A stretch of 35,301 nt of DNA from Clostridiaceae bacterium (GCA_902362365.1 CABIVQ010000031.1:1-35301), one strand, 5' to 3'; positions 1-7,813 are shown, counted from the stretch's first letter. Numbers and translations: made by a program. Notes: a model not told the origin generated them from the sequence alone.

Positions 1-83
1 AGTGTCTTGGATATAGGACACCTGCAGAGGTATTTGATGCAACATGAATATAAAGTGTTGCACTTATATTGACAATCTATCAT
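1..83 (+). mobile_element. Right end of an IS30-family insertion sequence (partial)
   Basis: The window opens inside the 3' end of a transposase reading frame. About 10 bases after its stop comes GTGTTGCACTTATATTGACA, running on to about base 83. The GTGTTGCA...TTGACAATCTA pattern just after the stop resembles terminal inverted repeats that I recall for IS30-type elements. The left end lies outside the window, so the inverted repeat cannot be confirmed by pairing and the exact boundary (about 78-83) is a guess. Confidence 0.6.
3..47 (+). CDS. IS30-family transposase, last 14 codons
   Basis: The third plus frame from base 3 reads CLGYRTPAEVFDAT and stops with TGA at 45-47. The pattern K-C-L-G-x-[RK]-T-P-x-E-V-F at the extreme C-terminus is the hallmark of IS30-family DDE transposases, so this is the tail of such a gene. 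Only 14 codons are visible, so nothing can be said about whether the enzyme is intact. It points away from the neighbouring minus-strand genes. Confidence 0.65.
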   Translation, partial: CLGYRTPAEVFDAT

Positions 84-173
84 AAAAAAAAAAATTTATA
101 CAATATTCAGATGAAAGTATTAAATACTTTATAACCTAAATATTATATAAATCATTTTAGAATATTCTCATTT

Positions 174-392
174 TTAACAACATCCACAGTCATCATCAAA
201 ATTATTATTTAATAAGAATAAAACAAATATAATTAATACAATCCAAATTAAAGAATTATTTTGTTCAAAAAATCCACAGCAATTATTTCCACCAAGCGCT
301 AAGAAAATTACAAAACCAAATATTAAAAAAAGAATCATTGGGTTATCGTCAATAAAGTCAAACCCTCTAACAAAATCACTTAATTGGCTCAT
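174..392 (-). CDS. Small membrane protein with Cys-rich C-terminus, unknown function
   Basis: The 72-residue product has two hydrophobic segments (about residues 19-36 and 48-61) separated by a short loop with a Cys pair (NNCCGFF). It ends in an acidic, cysteine-tipped tail, DDDCGCC. The start ATG is preceded by AGGAGGG at good spacing, which supports a real gene. The Cys-rich end suggests metal or disulfide chemistry, or a spore-associated role, but this is inference. I do not recognise the family. It stands alone between the IS30 end and the nucleoid-protein gene. Confidence 0.7.
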   Translation of the reverse strand: MSQLSDFVRGFDFIDDNPMILFLIFGFVIFLALGGNNCCGFFEQNNSLIWIVLIIFVLFLLNNNFDDDCGCC

Positions 393-510
393 ATCTTTCC
401 CTCCTAAGTTATGTATTAACTCCTCTAATCTTAATATATGATTATATTTTTACTTAAGTGCTTGTCTTCTATTATTACTCATTCTTATAACCTAAAATTT
501 TTAGATAATT

Positions 511-1515
511 CTATTTTTCTTCGTAGAAGTTAACATTTTTTATAACTATATCTATTGATCCATTTTCATTTTGTCTTACACTATATTTCATTGGATCCTC
601 AAAGTCTGATAAGTTTCCTTTTATATCAAACCCATTATCCGTTCTTATGCTTCTTTTCTTAAGCTTTTTTTCAACCCATTTTTTATCTATATTGAAGCTT
701 TCTTCTAATCCCTTATCTTCCATATGCTCTTTGAAGCTTTCCTTAAGCTCTTCATCTTTTATATTATTTTCAATAAAGTCTTGTACATTAATTTCTTGTT
801 TTTCTTTTAATGTATAATTTAACATACTCCTTACATCTTCTGCTTTCTTTATATCGCTACTTAATGCATTCGTAATCCAATTTTCAGCAGTGTTTTTAAA
901 TACCTTAGTTTTATATTTATCATCATCTATTTTTTCTGCATGTAAAAATTCAGATACAAATTTAGATTCGCTACCTTCTTTTTCTGCATCCTTATCTAAT
1001 ACTTTTAAATGATATTCATCATTTATTCCATTTGCCCCTACTATTGCTGCTTGTTTTTGTCTTCCTGTCTCAGGTATACCTATTTCATTACTTACCATTT
1101 GTATATTAAACTTTTCATCTAAAAGCTCAATAGAATGAGTATATAACCTCTTATAATCTAATTTTACTATACCTACATATTTTTCATCTTTTACAGTATA
1201 TAAACAGATTGCTAAATCACAAGACTCTATTTCCGCATTTATTTTCATTACTTCAAATAAGTATGCAGCTATCTCTTTTGAATTTTGTAAAAATGTATCT
1301 TCATCATATATTATTTGCTCGCAACAGTTTTTTATTAAGTTGTCATTATAATTTTTAAAAGCAGCCTTTCTTAAGTCATCATCTTTAGCTACTCTATTCA
1401 TAACTTTTTGGAAAAATTTATCTACTTCAGGGCTTACTCTTCCCTCATAATCATTTAATATTGGAGTGTCATTCTCTTTATCTAAAACGTGTATTATAAA
1501 CTTATGTATTATCAT
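511..1515 (-). CDS. 37-kDa nucleoid-associated protein (NdpA/YejK-like)
   Basis: The 334-residue protein has the size and layout of the NA37/NdpA (YejK) nucleoid-associated family. It begins with the typical I-x-K-F-I-I-H-V-L-D start and has a central stretch with GIPETGRQKQAAIVGANGIN. A charged C-terminal part follows with MEDKGLEESFNIDKKWVEKK. Family members bind DNA without strong sequence preference and are thought to help organise the chromosome or act near replication. In Firmicutes the role is not established. The ATG is preceded by GAGGTGAG. It lies 18 bases downstream of the pseudouridine synthase stop on the same strand, so the two are probably co-transcribed. No membrane segment is present. 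Confidence 0.8.
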   Translation of the reverse strand: MIIHKFIIHVLDKENDTPILNDYEGRVSPEVDKFFQKVMNRVAKDDDLRKAAFKNYNDNLIKNCCEQIIYDEDTFLQNSKEIAAYLFEVMKINAEIESCDLAICLYTVKDEKYVGIVKLDYKRLYTHSIELLDEKFNIQMVSNEIGIPETGRQKQAAIVGANGINDEYHLKVLDKDAEKEGSESKFVSEFLHAEKIDDDKYKTKVFKNTAENWITNALSSDIKKAEDVRSMLNYTLKEKQEINVQDFIENNIKDEELKESFKEHMEDKGLEESFNIDKKWVEKKLKKRSIRTDNGFDIKGNLSDFEDPMKYSVRQNENGSIDIVIKNVNFYEEK

Positions 1516-1533
1516 ACTCTCACCTCTATTTTA

Positions 1534-2454
1534 TTATCTTAATTTTTCTATTAATTTTTTCATATCCTCTGGAATATTAGCCTTAAACTCTAAACACTCT
1601 TTAGTTCTTGGTTGCATAAATTCTAAACTATATGCATGTAATGCTTGTCTATCTATTAGACTTTCATCTACATGTCCATAAAGCTCATCTCCAATTATAC
1701 CATGACCTATATAGTTCATATGTACTCTTATTTGATGAGTTCTTCCAGTTTCTAATTTAACTTCTAAAACGGTTGCATCATTTAATCTTTCTAAAACTTT
1801 ATAGTGAGTTACTGATGGTTGTCCTTTTTCATCAACTATTCTTTTTATACTATCTTCTGTTGGTCTATATATAGGTTTATTAATAGTGCCTTCATCATCT
1901 TTCACTATCCCTTTTACTACAGTTATGTATTTTTTAACAACTTTATCATCACTCATATCTTTAGATAAGACATGATGAGCATAAGCATTTTTAGCTACTA
2001 TAACAAGTCCAGATGTATTCATATCTAACCTATTTACAAATCTCACTTTTACTTTTTCATCTTTTTTAATTATATAATCAGTTACCCCATTTGCGACTGT
2101 TTTATCATAGTGACTTTTTGTTGGATGCACTACCATAAAAGGGGGCTTATTTACCATGATTATATCAAAATCATCATATATTATATCTAAATTTAAATCT
2201 TGTGGCTCAAAGTTAGCTATATCTTCATCTATTTTAACCTCTATCAAATCGCCCTTTACTACCTTTACACTAGGCTTTTTAAATTCTCCATTTACTGATA
2301 CAGTTTTTTCTCTTTTCATTTTCGATAAAGATCTAACTGAAAAATTCAATTTATCTAATAAAACTTCCTTTAAAGTTGAATCATCTTCATTCATATATGA
2401 TATAAGATTATACTTTTGTCCTTCTTTTTTAAACAAATCTGCACCTACTCTCAA
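1534..2454 (-). CDS. RluA-family 23S rRNA/tRNA pseudouridine synthase
   Basis: The protein converts uridine to pseudouridine in structured RNA. An S4-like RNA-binding region (about residues 25-85, with LSKMKREKTVSVNGE) is followed by the catalytic RluA domain. This contains NKPPFMVVHP, NRLDMNTSGLVIVAK with catalytic Asp144, and the substrate-binding ETGRTHQIRVHM motif. Length and order match RluD-like enzymes. Where many relatives have HRLD this one has NRLD, a variant also known in Firmicute paralogues, so the exact target cannot be assigned. The longest frame begins with TTG at 2454, which has no good ribosome site. A TTG six codons in (2436) follows AGGTG and may be the real start. The nucleoid-protein gene follows it. 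Confidence 0.9.
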   Translation of the reverse strand: MRVGADLFKKEGQKYNLISYMNEDDSTLKEVLLDKLNFSVRSLSKMKREKTVSVNGEFKKPSVKVVKGDLIEVKIDEDIANFEPQDLNLDIIYDDFDIIMVNKPPFMVVHPTKSHYDKTVANGVTDYIIKKDEKVKVRFVNRLDMNTSGLVIVAKNAYAHHVLSKDMSDDKVVKKYITVVKGIVKDDEGTINKPIYRPTEDSIKRIVDEKGQPSVTHYKVLERLNDATVLEVKLETGRTHQIRVHMNYIGHGIIGDELYGHVDESLIDRQALHAYSLEFMQPRTKECLEFKANIPEDMKKLIEKLR

Positions 2455-2590
2455 ATTTTATAACATTATATATTTTACACTATTTTATTATTTTAGATAA
2501 TACATTTTCAAATTTATTTAAACAAATAGATTGTATTGAATTTCACTAAATTAAAATAATAACTAAAAGCTTATAAAAAAATATATACAA

Positions 2591-2642
2591 AGCAATAAAT
2601 AAAAGATAGATTGAAAAAACAATCTATCTTTTATTTATTGCT
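2591..2642 (-). terminator. Long perfect rho-independent terminator of the MFS gene
   Basis: A 23-bp perfect stem (2591-2613 with 2620-2642) encloses a six-base loop. In the minus direction it is followed by TTGTATATATTTTTTT. The stop codon and last codons of the MFS gene lie inside the right arm. This is much longer than the 9-12 bp of other terminators here. Confidence 0.8.
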
Positions 2643-3791
2643 TAATTTTATTTTTAAAGCTATACCAAAAGCTATTAGTGAGCTAATCCCACCAATAATA
2701 AATGGTAGTTTATTTCCATAATCAAATATAAATCCTGAAATTAATGACCCACTTACCATACCTAATGCTTTAAATGAACCTTGAATTCCCATAACTTCAC
2801 CATAGTTATCCTTAGCTAATTTTGAAACTATACTTTGTTGTATTGGTGTAACTATAGCACTTGAGGCTATAAATATAGCTAAAAATAACAATGCTATATA
2901 ACTATTATTAATTAAACTAAATAAAATTATAGAAACACCAGTAATACCTAAAGCTACTACCATTGTTTTTCTTTCTTCAAAATGTTTACTCAAATAAGGA
3001 TTGATTACTACATTCATGAATAATGCTATAATTCCAGCTACTGCCATAACAATTCCATTTACACTAGTTGATACATTTGCAACATATTCTAAAAAGTAAT
3101 TTATTGTTGAACTATAAGCAGTTGTAGCAATTGTAATTAAAACCATTACAATCATCATTACACCTATAGAAGATTTTAAGTCTATTAAGCTTTTGTTTAA
3201 TTTTAAATGACCTAAATAAACTTTATATTTATCATTTTTTTCTGTTATAGTTTCTTTTATAAATACAGCAACTAGTAATGCAATTAACATCGATGCTAAA
3301 AATTGAGTGAAAAATGCATATTTATATCCACTCATTCCTACAAATCCTCCAACTAAAGCTCCAAATGAGGCTCCTATAGAATTTGCCGCCGTATTATAAG
3401 AAAGGTATTTTATTCTATCTTCTTTAGTAGATACATCACTTATGTATGCTGTTGATACTGTAATATATCCTACTGATAATCCACCTGCTAAAACTCTAAA
3501 TAAAAGAATCATAATCTCATTCGATGAAAATCCAAACCCTAACTGACTTATACCATACCCTATCATTCCAACTATAAGTATTTTCCTCCTACCTTGAGCA
3601 TCAGATATTGACCCCCAAATAGGAGACATAACAAACTGAGCTATAGCCATTGATGAGTAAAATACTCCAAATGTATAAGTAGGCAAACCTAGTACATTTA
3701 TAAGTGTAGGTGTAACTGGATGAGCTATATTAAAAGTAGCCATAGTCAAAAAATTTAAAAATAATATTTTTATAATCCTCTTGTTGTCCAT
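2631..3791 (-). CDS. MFS transporter, probable drug/metabolite exporter (DHA1-like)
   Basis: The 386-residue protein has about 12 hydrophobic segments, the usual length for a 12-helix major facilitator exporter. The loop between helices 2 and 3 carries the MFS signature as GSISDAQGRRKILIVG (about residues 61-76). A proline- and glycine-containing helix 5 (NSIGASFGALVGGFVG) resembles motif C of proton-coupled antiporters. Substrate is unknown; proton-driven efflux of small molecules is the family's usual job. The start is ATG with AAAAGGAG upstream. The gene is apparently monocistronic, ending in the 23-bp stem terminator. The XRE regulator upstream is on the same strand but separated by its own terminator, so a regulatory link is not shown. 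Confidence 0.85.
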   Translation of the reverse strand: MDNKRIIKILFLNFLTMATFNIAHPVTPTLINVLGLPTYTFGVFYSSMAIAQFVMSPIWGSISDAQGRRKILIVGMIGYGISQLGFGFSSNEIMILLFRVLAGGLSVGYITVSTAYISDVSTKEDRIKYLSYNTAANSIGASFGALVGGFVGMSGYKYAFFTQFLASMLIALLVAVFIKETITEKNDKYKVYLGHLKLNKSLIDLKSSIGVMMIVMVLITIATTAYSSTINYFLEYVANVSTSVNGIVMAVAGIIALFMNVVINPYLSKHFEERKTMVVALGITGVSIILFSLINNSYIALLFLAIFIASSAIVTPIQQSIVSKLAKDNYGEVMGIQGSFKALGMVSGSLISGFIFDYGNKLPFIIGGISSLIAFGIALKIKLSNK

Positions 3792-3935
3792 AAATTCTCC
3801 TTTTATCGTTATTTAATTTATTTTTAATATACCCTAAATTCCTATTATATACTTTATATAAATATAAAAATTCGCTTCTCTAATATCGACAACGACTTCA
3901 TCTGTTGCTTAAGTTTAATAGTTGACATTATAAAA

Positions 3936-3978
3936 TAGTGTAGTTATCTAAATTACATATAATTTGATAAACTACACT
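3936..3978 (-). terminator. Probable terminator of the XRE regulator gene
   Basis: TAGTGTAGTTATC (3936-3948) pairs with GATAAACTACACTA (3965-3978), with one bulged base and a 16-base AT-rich loop. The stem lies just downstream of the regulator's stop at 3994. No long T-run follows, so it could instead stabilise the 3' end. Confidence 0.45.
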
Positions 3979-3993
3979 ACTATACTATAAATA

Positions 3994-4437
3994 TTATTTT
4001 TTAACACTACTTTTTAAATACTTTCCTATCGGCTCTATTATAAATCCAAGCCCTAAACCTATAAAGCCTGCCATTGACCACATATAGTTACCAGTTATAG
4101 TACCCAGTATCATTCCTATTATCGTACAACCAATCATTAAATCAACCGACAAGTCATCTTTTTCTGTATTATTTTCTTTACAGTAATTTATTTCATCAGT
4201 ATTTGAATAATTTACTTCTATTTTATTATCATATACTTTATCCTCTCTCAATACTAGATCGTCTATGGTCGTATTAAATATATCTCTAAGTAATATAAGA
4301 TTATCTATATCTAGATACGCTTTACCGGACTCCCATTTAGATATAGCTTGACGAGATATATTTAGTTTCTCAGCTAGTTGTTCTTGAGATAAATTATATT
4401 CTTTTCTAAGCTTTTTTAAGTTTTCTCCTAAATTCAA
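3994..4437 (-). CDS. XRE-family transcriptional regulator with C-terminal membrane segment
   Basis: The N-terminal 60 residues form a Cro/CI-type helix-turn-helix (LKKLRKEYNLSQEQLAEKLN, then ISRQAISKWESGKAYLDI), which binds DNA, usually as a dimer. An acidic Asn-rich linker follows. A hydrophobic C-terminal region (about residues 95-135) forms two closely spaced membrane segments, suggesting a membrane-tethered regulator. The longest frame starts at a GTG at 4446, but that codon is part of the AAGAGGTG ribosome site. The TTG at 4435-4437 has the right spacing and was chosen, giving 147 residues. The target is unknown. A cell-envelope stimulus is inferred only from the membrane part. Confidence 0.82.
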   Translation of the reverse strand: MNLGENLKKLRKEYNLSQEQLAEKLNISRQAISKWESGKAYLDIDNLILLRDIFNTTIDDLVLREDKVYDNKIEVNYSNTDEINYCKENNTEKDDLSVDLMIGCTIIGMILGTITGNYMWSMAGFIGLGLGFIIEPIGKYLKSSVKK

Positions 4438-4547
4438 TATACGCACCTCTTTTCAATAAAAATTATATATTGTCATCAAAATTTAATCTATAATGTAATA
4501 GTTGCTTTTTGTAAACTCATAGTTGCATATATTGATATTACTTTATT

Positions 4548-4706
4548 TTATAATATATTATACCCTTTACAAACATCTACCCACTTCTCACAATTTGAAT
4601 ATCTGTTTAATTCATCACAAGTAAGCTCTATAGATGAATTACTGCTTCCCGCTGCAGGGAATACTGTTTCAAATCTTTTCATAGATTCATCTAGGTAAAC
4701 TTTCAC
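4548..4706 (-). pseudogene. Short coding remnant, unrecognised
   Basis: The 4438-4839 stretch has no long gene, but the minus strand here has an open frame that reads like protein. It runs ...VYLDESMKRFETVFPAAGSS, then NSSIELTCDELNRYSNCEKW, then VDVCKGYNIL and a TAA at 4548-4550. The frame is closed upstream by a stop at 4719-4721 and has only a GTG (4704-4706) or an internal ATG (4680-4682) as possible start, without a clear ribosome site. The composition (Trp, Cys pair, Pro-Ala-Ala-Gly) is unlike random AT-rich frames. It is most simply the 3' end of a decayed gene; a real 52-residue protein is possible. The rest of the gap (4707-4839) shows nothing I can name. Confidence 0.4.
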
Positions 4707-4839
4707 ATCTATTTTTAATTAATTATTCTTAAAATTATTAACGATTATACCATATTTAAGTTATTTTTATTTAAGGGCATGATTATATAATATAAATTTT
4801 TATCATAAAAATAAAACTACTTAGATTTTTATGTAGATT

Positions 4840-4965
4840 TTATGAATTTTTACTTATATATATTTTTAAAGCTTTTATTAATAATATCATTGTATATATG
4901 CCTAATCCAAATACTCCTAGCATAATAGCAAGATTAATAAATCCAAAAATACTAAACATAGCCAT
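4840..4965 (-). CDS. 41-residue single-span membrane peptide at the end of the ABC operon
   Basis: A very short frame reads MAMFSIFGFINLAIMLGVFG, then LGIYTMILLIKALKIYISKN and S before TAA. It has one or two hydrophobic stretches and a basic C-terminal tail. A GGAGG ribosome site at 4974-4978 sits eight bases before the ATG, the main evidence that it is translated. It starts 21 bases after the stop of the 98-residue membrane protein on the same strand, so it is likely the last gene of the ABC exporter operon. Small membrane peptides of this shape can modulate transporters or be type-I-like toxins. No antitoxin RNA is evident, so an accessory transporter subunit is the better guess. Confidence 0.6.
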   Translation of the reverse strand: MAMFSIFGFINLAIMLGVFGLGIYTMILLIKALKIYISKNS

Positions 4966-4986
4966 TTGACACACCTCCATTTAAAC

Positions 4987-5283
4987 TTATATTCTAACAC
5001 TGAAAAAAGTACATATTATCAGTAGTATTATTGAAAATATTGATATATTTTTTCCAGTCCTTGCTCCAAAATCATTTATATACTTACGTCCTATAACTAA
5101 TGCTTGTACTAAAAATATTAATATATAAAACACTGTATAATGTAACCCTTGATTTCCATCTGACCAAGTTTTTAATCCAATATTATTAAAAAGTATATCA
5201 CCATAGCATACTCCACATTTAAATGTTATACATAAAAATACACCTATAATACTCAGTATTAATGATAGACTTCCTATACCCAC
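4987..5283 (-). CDS. 98-residue membrane protein in ABC exporter operon, unknown function
   Basis: Three hydrophobic segments are visible (about residues 2-20, 46-64 and 77-95). The loop after the first contains Cys residues (CITFKCGVCYG) and the sequence LKTWSDGNQGLHYT. The frame starts with GTG at 5283; the AAAAAAGA before it is a weak ribosome site, and an upstream ATG is in another frame. Spacing to the fused permease gene is 39 bases on the same strand, which places it in the exporter operon. I do not recognise the family. An accessory or immunity-type membrane subunit fits the context but is inference. Confidence 0.65.
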   Translation of the reverse strand: MGIGSLSLILSIIGVFLCITFKCGVCYGDILFNNIGLKTWSDGNQGLHYTVFYILIFLVQALVIGRKYINDFGARTGKNISIFSIILLIICTFFSVRI

Positions 5284-5322
5284 TCTTTTTTAATCATAAT
5301 TCTCTCCAATTTTAATACATAT

Positions 5323-6585
5323 CTATTTATTACTATCTATATTCATATAATCAATCGCATAAGATATTGCTGATCTACCTACTGTTGTAAATGAATTTAG
5401 TAATGGTATATTGACTGTAAATTGCTCTTCAATATTTACTTCAACATTATTCAAATCAAAAAAATCTCCATCTAATTTTAGACCTTTCGGATGTAAAAAA
5501 GTAATATATCCTTCACCAAATGGCTCAATTCCTTCGTGTATAAGTCTATTATTATTTAAATCTCCTTCATAAGGATTTAAGGTAACATATTTTACATATG
5601 TTGAGCTTCCATCTTCAAAAACTAATTCATTTCCAAATTCAAGTTTTGCATCTTCTATTCTATATGTAAATTTACTTCTATTAATAATCTTAATTTTAAC
5701 TAAAGTGCCTTCTTTTATTTCTCTATATCCATCTACATTCATTTCTACTTCCATTGCATTATACTTTTCATAGTCTTCTACATATACCATTTTTCCATAT
5801 GAAACTTTATTACCATATATATATACTAAAAATAAAACTAATATTGATAATGATATTCTAATAAATGTATTTTTATTTACTATTTTTTTATTTCCCACTA
5901 TTCTAAGAGATACATACATAGATAATAAAAATATTAATATTGATACAAAGCTTATTGTAAATAAATTAATATATGTTGTATTTAAATTTTCTATGATATA
6001 CTCAAATAAATCATTTAATAGACCTATTGATGGACCTGTAGAAATAATACCCAATATAGTCTCCTCATGGCTATTATTCCAAACAAGCATGGATAATATA
6101 TTTAGAATTGTAAATACAAATGATGCAAATATTAATAAAATCCCTACTACATAAAATTTAGATTTCTGATATCCAAATTTTAAAATTATAGGTAATACAA
6201 TCGAAACTATAATTAAAAATACAATATTAGACATTAATACATCATTTAATACTGGACCTCTATAGAATATTCCACCTAATAATGTAGTTATTATCGAATT
6301 CATTATAGTAGTAATAATTATTAAAACAAAGCTCATCACATATTTAGAATAAACAACCTTTTCTTTATTAGTTGGCATACTTAATATAAAATCACCAGAA
6401 TTATTTTCATTATCACATCTAAAAGTATTCATTAATATTAAATAACTTAAAATAATATTAGCTGTCGAGTATGATATTTGATTTAAAATTGTGTACATAA
6501 ATAACAAAATAAATAAATATTCTAATAGAAATTTTTTATTTGATGTAATAGTCGCAATTATATCCTTTTTTATTAAATTGAACAC
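5323..6585 (-). CDS. ABC-2 type permease fused to a C-terminal extracytoplasmic domain
   Basis: Residues 1 to about 230 are a six-helix ABC-2 permease of the type with NLIKKDI at the N-terminus and SMPTNKEKVVYSKY in the first cytoplasmic loop. Residues about 245-265 add another membrane helix. Residues about 270-420 form a soluble beta-rich domain (GTLVKIKIINRSKFTYRIED) predicted to face outwards. The two halves align in order with the two separate upstream proteins (7158-7793 and 6587-7165), so this gene looks like a fused duplicate of that pair. It probably pairs with the ATPase at 7814-8668. The start is GTG with AGGGGGAG upstream, one base past the preceding stop. Substrate is unknown. 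Confidence 0.85.
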   Translation of the reverse strand: MFNLIKKDIIATITSNKKFLLEYLFILLFMYTILNQISYSTANIILSYLILMNTFRCDNENNSGDFILSMPTNKEKVVYSKYVMSFVLIIITTIMNSIITTLLGGIFYRGPVLNDVLMSNIVFLIIVSIVLPIILKFGYQKSKFYVVGILLIFASFVFTILNILSMLVWNNSHEETILGIISTGPSIGLLNDLFEYIIENLNTTYINLFTISFVSILIFLLSMYVSLRIVGNKKIVNKNTFIRISLSILVLFLVYIYGNKVSYGKMVYVEDYEKYNAMEVEMNVDGYREIKEGTLVKIKIINRSKFTYRIEDAKLEFGNELVFEDGSSTYVKYVTLNPYEGDLNNNRLIHEGIEPFGEGYITFLHPKGLKLDGDFFDLNNVEVNIEEQFTVNIPLLNSFTTVGRSAISYAIDYMNIDSNK

Positions 6586-6586
6586 A

Positions 6587-7165
6587 TTACTCCCCCTTTA
6601 ATATTTCTCCTATATTACTATCTAGACGCTGCATGAAATCGTCTATTTCTTCTGAACCAACAATTGTATAAGAACCCTCTCCAATAGGTAAACTTTTAGT
6701 GAATTTTCCACTATATTCATACATTGTATAATCTAAATCAAAAAACTCTTCATTCATATACATTGCTTTTGGTAATAAAAATTCTATAAAACCTTCTTCT
6801 TTGGGTCCTAATCCATCCCAAGTAAGGTCATGTTCACCATCAAAATGATTTTTTGGAATCATATTTAATATAACTGCTTTTCTAAGATTTGTTGACTCTC
6901 CATTTTCATCTCTTTCACAAGACCAAAAAGTTATACTAGCATCTTCTAATCTATATGTATAATTACTTGCATTTTTTAGCTTCATTTTTATAATCGTTCC
7001 CTCATCTACCTTCTCATAACTATCTATTCTAAGATGAGTATACATAGGATTTGTAATTTTATAATCTTCAATAGTAATTCTATCTTTAAAAACTAACTTA
7101 TTTACTCCAATAAAAGCTACCATTACTGCTATAATTGAAATACTTATTTTCATAAACTTATTCAT
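6587..7165 (-). CDS. Membrane-anchored extracytoplasmic domain protein of ABC exporter operon
   Basis: The 192-residue protein has an N-terminal hydrophobic anchor (about residues 5-25, MKISISIIAVMVAFIGVNKL) followed by a soluble domain with GTIIKMKLKNASNYTYRLED. It has no lipobox Cys. The sequence matches the C-terminal half of the fused permease at 5323-6585 along its whole length. Its ATG overlaps the end of the upstream permease gene by eight bases, in a different frame. An AGGGGGGAT run nine bases before the ATG can act as its ribosome site. The role is likely external sensing, substrate capture or assembly of the exporter, inferred from the fusion. No catalytic motif is visible. Confidence 0.75.
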   Translation of the reverse strand: MNKFMKISISIIAVMVAFIGVNKLVFKDRITIEDYKITNPMYTHLRIDSYEKVDEGTIIKMKLKNASNYTYRLEDASITFWSCERDENGESTNLRKAVILNMIPKNHFDGEHDLTWDGLGPKEEGFIEFLLPKAMYMNEEFFDLDYTMYEYSGKFTKSLPIGEGSYTIVGSEEIDDFMQRLDSNIGEILKGE

Positions 7166-7793
7166 ATCTTTTATCCCCCCTGTCGTGATTTACAATCCAT
7201 AGAGATAAAAGCATCGATAGTAAAAAAACAATTATAGCTCCAAAACTCAAGCTATATAGATTTAATATACCATCATCTGTATTTATTGTTGAATCTCCTA
7301 CTAGCATTAAAAATACACTTACTTGAATGTATATTACAAAAATTATAATGTACCCAAAACCTATACTCCACTTACTATACTTAAACTTAAAAAATACAGG
7401 CAACATTATTGACACTATTAATAAGAATAATATCAATGAAATTAAAACACCATTTAATACCGGTCCTCTATAAAGCTTTCCACCCATAATTTCATAAACT
7501 ATGTTATTTATAGTAGTAGTAATAATTATAATGCCTAAACTTAATATGTACCTTGAATAAACTACATCTTCTTTATTAATTGGCATACTCATCATAAACC
7601 TATTTGTATTATTTTCTTTGTCATATGAAAAGGTATTTGTTAGAATAATAAAGCTAAAAAATACATTTGCAGAGTAATAGGAAAATGGATTTAAAATTAT
7701 ATGAAAAACAAACAATGTTGCAATATATCTTAATAAAAGCTGTTTATCAGATCTTAAAGTAACTATAATATCTTTTTTTATTAAATCAAACAT
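7158..7793 (-). CDS. ABC-2 type permease, short form
   Basis: The 211-residue, six-helix membrane protein starts FDLIKKDIIVTLRSDKQLLL and carries SMPINKEDVVYSRY in its cytoplasmic loop, nearly the same as the N-terminal half of the fused permease at 5323-6585. It is expected to form the transmembrane path with that paralogue, driven by the ATPase encoded just upstream. The ATG has AAGGGGGA before it. Its frame ends (DRGDKRYE) eight bases inside the next gene. Loss of one G from the six-G run at 7175-7180 would join the two frames into one protein like the fused paralogue. Confidence 0.82.
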   Translation of the reverse strand: MFDLIKKDIIVTLRSDKQLLLRYIATLFVFHIILNPFSYYSANVFFSFIILTNTFSYDKENNTNRFMMSMPINKEDVVYSRYILSLGIIIITTTINNIVYEIMGGKLYRGPVLNGVLISLILFLLIVSIMLPVFFKFKYSKWSIGFGYIIIFVIYIQVSVFLMLVGDSTINTDDGILNLYSLSFGAIIVFLLSMLLSLWIVNHDRGDKRYE

Positions 7794-7813
7794 TATTTTC
7801 CCCCTTATCCCAC

